A DNA stretch of 7,382 bases from Alphaproteobacteria bacterium (GTDB taxonomy: Bacteria; Pseudomonadota; Alphaproteobacteria; Rickettsiales; JAIXRX01): the NCBI GenBank assembly GCA_027485005.1, contig JAIXRX010000079.1, positions 1 through 7,382 of the forward strand. The letters run 5' to 3'. Below the pieces are notes generated by a model. That model worked only from the letters and a program-made list of their open reading frames with translations. It was not told the origin of the DNA and made no database searches. Shown here in pieces: positions 6,316 through 7,382 of the stretch. The translations under genes were made by a program, and so were the position numbers. Each line of letters starts with the position of its first letter. Within the stretch, counting starts at the first letter, position 1.

Positions 6316-6771
6316 ATGAAAAAAATGTTTTTTCTGTTCGCAATAGCGAGCATCACCTTCCTTGCAGGATGCAAGAAGGAAAAGATTACTCCAGACTGCC
6401 CAACCAGTTTGGACCAACGGCTCACAACATTGAGCCAGTTGGTTTCCCGCGTGAGTGGAAAAAAATTGGTAGGGAAACCCCAAATTTATTGGGGAGCCTA
6501 TAACAGATTTTCATGCGACGAGCTTGACTGGGTCGTATCCCAAGAAAAGTCCTTCGCACCAGATCTTACTGCTGGTTATGGGGAATGGTGGGAAACCCCC
6601 ATCACTTGGCCGGCCAATACCCCCACGAGCCTGTCGATTATGACAGATCCAAAGGGTAAAAAAATATCTTTCTCCCACTTTGTGTGGGAAACAACTCTAG
6701 ACAAGGAGGGGAAAAGAGTACCTTCAAACAAATTCGTATTTCGATACGAATTTGAATGGATTTATCAATAA
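6316..6771 (+). CDS. Trp-rich lipoprotein of unknown function
   Basis: I do not recognise the family. The 151-residue product has a clear lipoprotein signal peptide: MKKM, a hydrophobic core (FFLFAIASITF), then a lipobox LAGC at 16-19, so Cys19 should be lipidated and the mature protein about 133 residues. Lys20 after the Cys suggests it is not held at the inner membrane by an Asp+2 signal, by the E. coli rule. The mature part is aromatic-rich with seven Trp (59, 72, 91, 92, 98, 124, 148) and two further Cys (28, 67) that could form a disulfide in the periplasm. No catalytic motif is evident. Codon choice differs from the neighbours (AGA for Arg, CCC, GGG and ATA used), hinting at separate ancestry. 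There is no clear Shine-Dalgarno close to the ATG. The stop overlaps the downstream terminator. Confidence 0.8.
   Translation: MKKMFFLFAIASITFLAGCKKEKITPDCPTSLDQRLTTLSQLVSRVSGKKLVGKPQIYWGAYNRFSCDELDWVVSQEKSFAPDLTAGYGEWWETPITWPANTPTSLSIMTDPKGKKISFSHFVWETTLDKEGKRVPSNKFVFRYEFEWIYQ
6729..6754 (+). repeat. Perfect 11-bp hairpin inside the lipoprotein 3' end
   Basis: The arms 6729-6739 (CAAATTCGTAT) and 6744-6754 (ATACGAATTTG) are exact reverse complements around a TTCG loop. The whole element lies within coding sequence (codons for KFVFRYEFE) and ends 14 nt before the stop codon. No T tract follows, so it is not itself an intrinsic terminator. Confidence 0.7.
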
Positions 6772-6803
6772 AACGCAGGGGGTGCAGCCCTTGCGTTTTT
6801 TTA
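6770..6803. terminator. Bidirectional terminator between convergent genes
   Basis: AAAACGCAGGGG pairs with CCCTTGCGTTTT (one G-T pair) around a GTGCAG loop, followed by T on the plus strand (to 6802) and a T run on the minus strand. It overlaps the stop codons of both flanking genes (6769-6771 and 6801-6803), so both transcripts end with almost no 3' untranslated region. Confidence 0.85.
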
Positions 6804-7382
6804 TGTCCAAAGTTTGGCGATGATGGCATCAGCCATCGCCGTGGTGCCGATGTGTTCAATGCTCTGGCCGTCTTCTTGTACGCGGCTGATAGCAAGGCGA
6901 ATACGCGCTTCGATTTCGCTCATATCCAATATATCAAGCAAAGTGCAGGTGGCGTGCAGCAGTGGCATAAAATCCGCCATGTCGCGTCCTGCATGGGCTT
7001 TCAGGTCGGGTTGCAAGCTTTCCAGCACTATCAGCCCATCACACACTACTATCTGCCAATCACTTTCGGGCAAATCGTCAGCCCCCCACTTTACATGCAT
7101 ATTTTTGAATATTTCTTCGGTAGTTTTTTGTGCCTCTGCGTTTTCAAACGCATAAGCGCTCACAAAATGCTGCGGGCTTTCACCCGTGGGGCGCAACACA
7201 AAACGTGGCGGGAAATGCATCGCAATGGTTTCCATGACCGACACATGCCCAAAAATATCAGGCGTGTGAGTAGGGGCTTTCAACAAAAACTGGCAGCGTT
7301 TGAGGGTGGTGATGCCGCTCTCCGCGATGCCGCCAAGATTGCCAATTTTATAGGCATTCTCACCCGCTTCAATCGCGTCGCA
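6801..7382 (-). CDS. Isocitrate dehydrogenase-like protein, apparently lacking the catalytic centre (partial)
   Basis: The minus-strand frame is open to the right edge, so the start is outside; 193 C-terminal residues are visible. A TTG at 7286 is an internal Leu codon. Visible residues 1-65 resemble the N-terminal part of NAD(P)-isocitrate dehydrogenase: IEAGENAYK, GGIAESGITTLKR, then FLLKAPTHTP, matching the family's LKAPITTP segment. The last 55 residues (PLLHATCTLLDILDMSE, ISRVQEDGQS, IGTTAMADAIIAKLW) resemble the family's C-terminal end (NPSGLL..A..ML, TIEDG, VGTKEFA..VI..L). Only about 75 residues lie between, where the enzyme has well over 200. I see no RENxEDxYxG segment, no catalytic Lys motif, no GDIxSD metal-binding motif and no GSAPDIAG loop. 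It is probably a non-enzymatic or decayed paralogue; the frame is intact, so a conserved non-catalytic role is possible. The family call comes from remembered motifs, not a search. Confidence 0.55.
   Translation of the reverse strand, partial: CDAIEAGENAYKIGNLGGIAESGITTLKRCQFLLKAPTHTPDIFGHVSVMETIAMHFPPRFVLRPTGESPQHFVSAYAFENAEAQKTTEEIFKNMHVKWGADDLPESDWQIVVCDGLIVLESLQPDLKAHAGRDMADFMPLLHATCTLLDILDMSEIEARIRLAISRVQEDGQSIEHIGTTAMADAIIAKLWT

Noticed and set aside
6674..6688. CCCAC/GTGGG hairpin in the lipoprotein gene
   Set aside because: The 5-6 bp stem in coding sequence is too short to stand out from chance.
7284..7286. TTG as start of the IDH-like gene
   Set aside because: The frame stays open to the window edge and the upstream residues continue the family similarity (IEAGENAYK, GGIAESGIT).
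1..7382. CRISPR array, tRNA/rRNA genes, insertion sequence or attachment sites
   Set aside because: I looked for regularly spaced repeats, cloverleaf-like segments, transposase frames and terminal inverted repeats, and saw none.

Overview
This window is mostly core chromosome from an alphaproteobacterium-like genome of moderate GC content. The lineage call rests on the FtsZ type (long acidic linker ending in DIPAFLRRQGK), an FtsA with an alphaproteobacterial-looking sequence, an NfuA-type Nfu beginning MFIQTEATPNP, and a short single-domain phosphatidylserine decarboxylase. I cannot name the genus.

Layout. The first 3.9 kb is a division cluster on the plus strand: the 3' part of ftsQ (its start lies off the left edge), ftsA 14 nt downstream, then a 249-nt gene-free gap and ftsZ. 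The gap holds a perfect DnaA box (TTATCCACA, 2140-2148), a TATAAT -10 element and a very strong Shine-Dalgarno, so ftsZ probably has its own promoter, perhaps under DnaA control. ftsZ ends at an intrinsic terminator, and a good sigma70-type promoter starts almost at once for nfu (iron-sulfur cluster carrier). nfu is convergent with a minus-strand psd-pss operon for phosphatidylethanolamine synthesis; the two share a 17-bp bidirectional terminator. The 229-nt gap upstream of psd holds a near-perfect palindrome beside an extended -10 element.

Right end. The last 1.1 kb is less ordinary. A plus-strand gene encodes a small Trp-rich lipoprotein of unknown function with atypical codon choice. It is convergent, across a bidirectional terminator, with a minus-strand gene cut by the right edge. 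That product resembles the N-terminal and C-terminal parts of isocitrate dehydrogenase but lacks the space and motifs for the central catalytic region, so it is probably a degenerate, non-enzymatic relative.

How the genes work together. FtsQ, FtsA and FtsZ are divisome components (periplasmic scaffold, membrane tether, ring polymer). Psd and Pss make the main zwitterionic phospholipid. Nfu serves Fe-S enzyme maturation. I found no phage, transposon, CRISPR, tRNA or rRNA, and no complete new multi-gene system. The most novel items are the truncated IDH-like gene, the orphan lipoprotein with its hairpins, and the DnaA-box-bearing ftsZ promoter.
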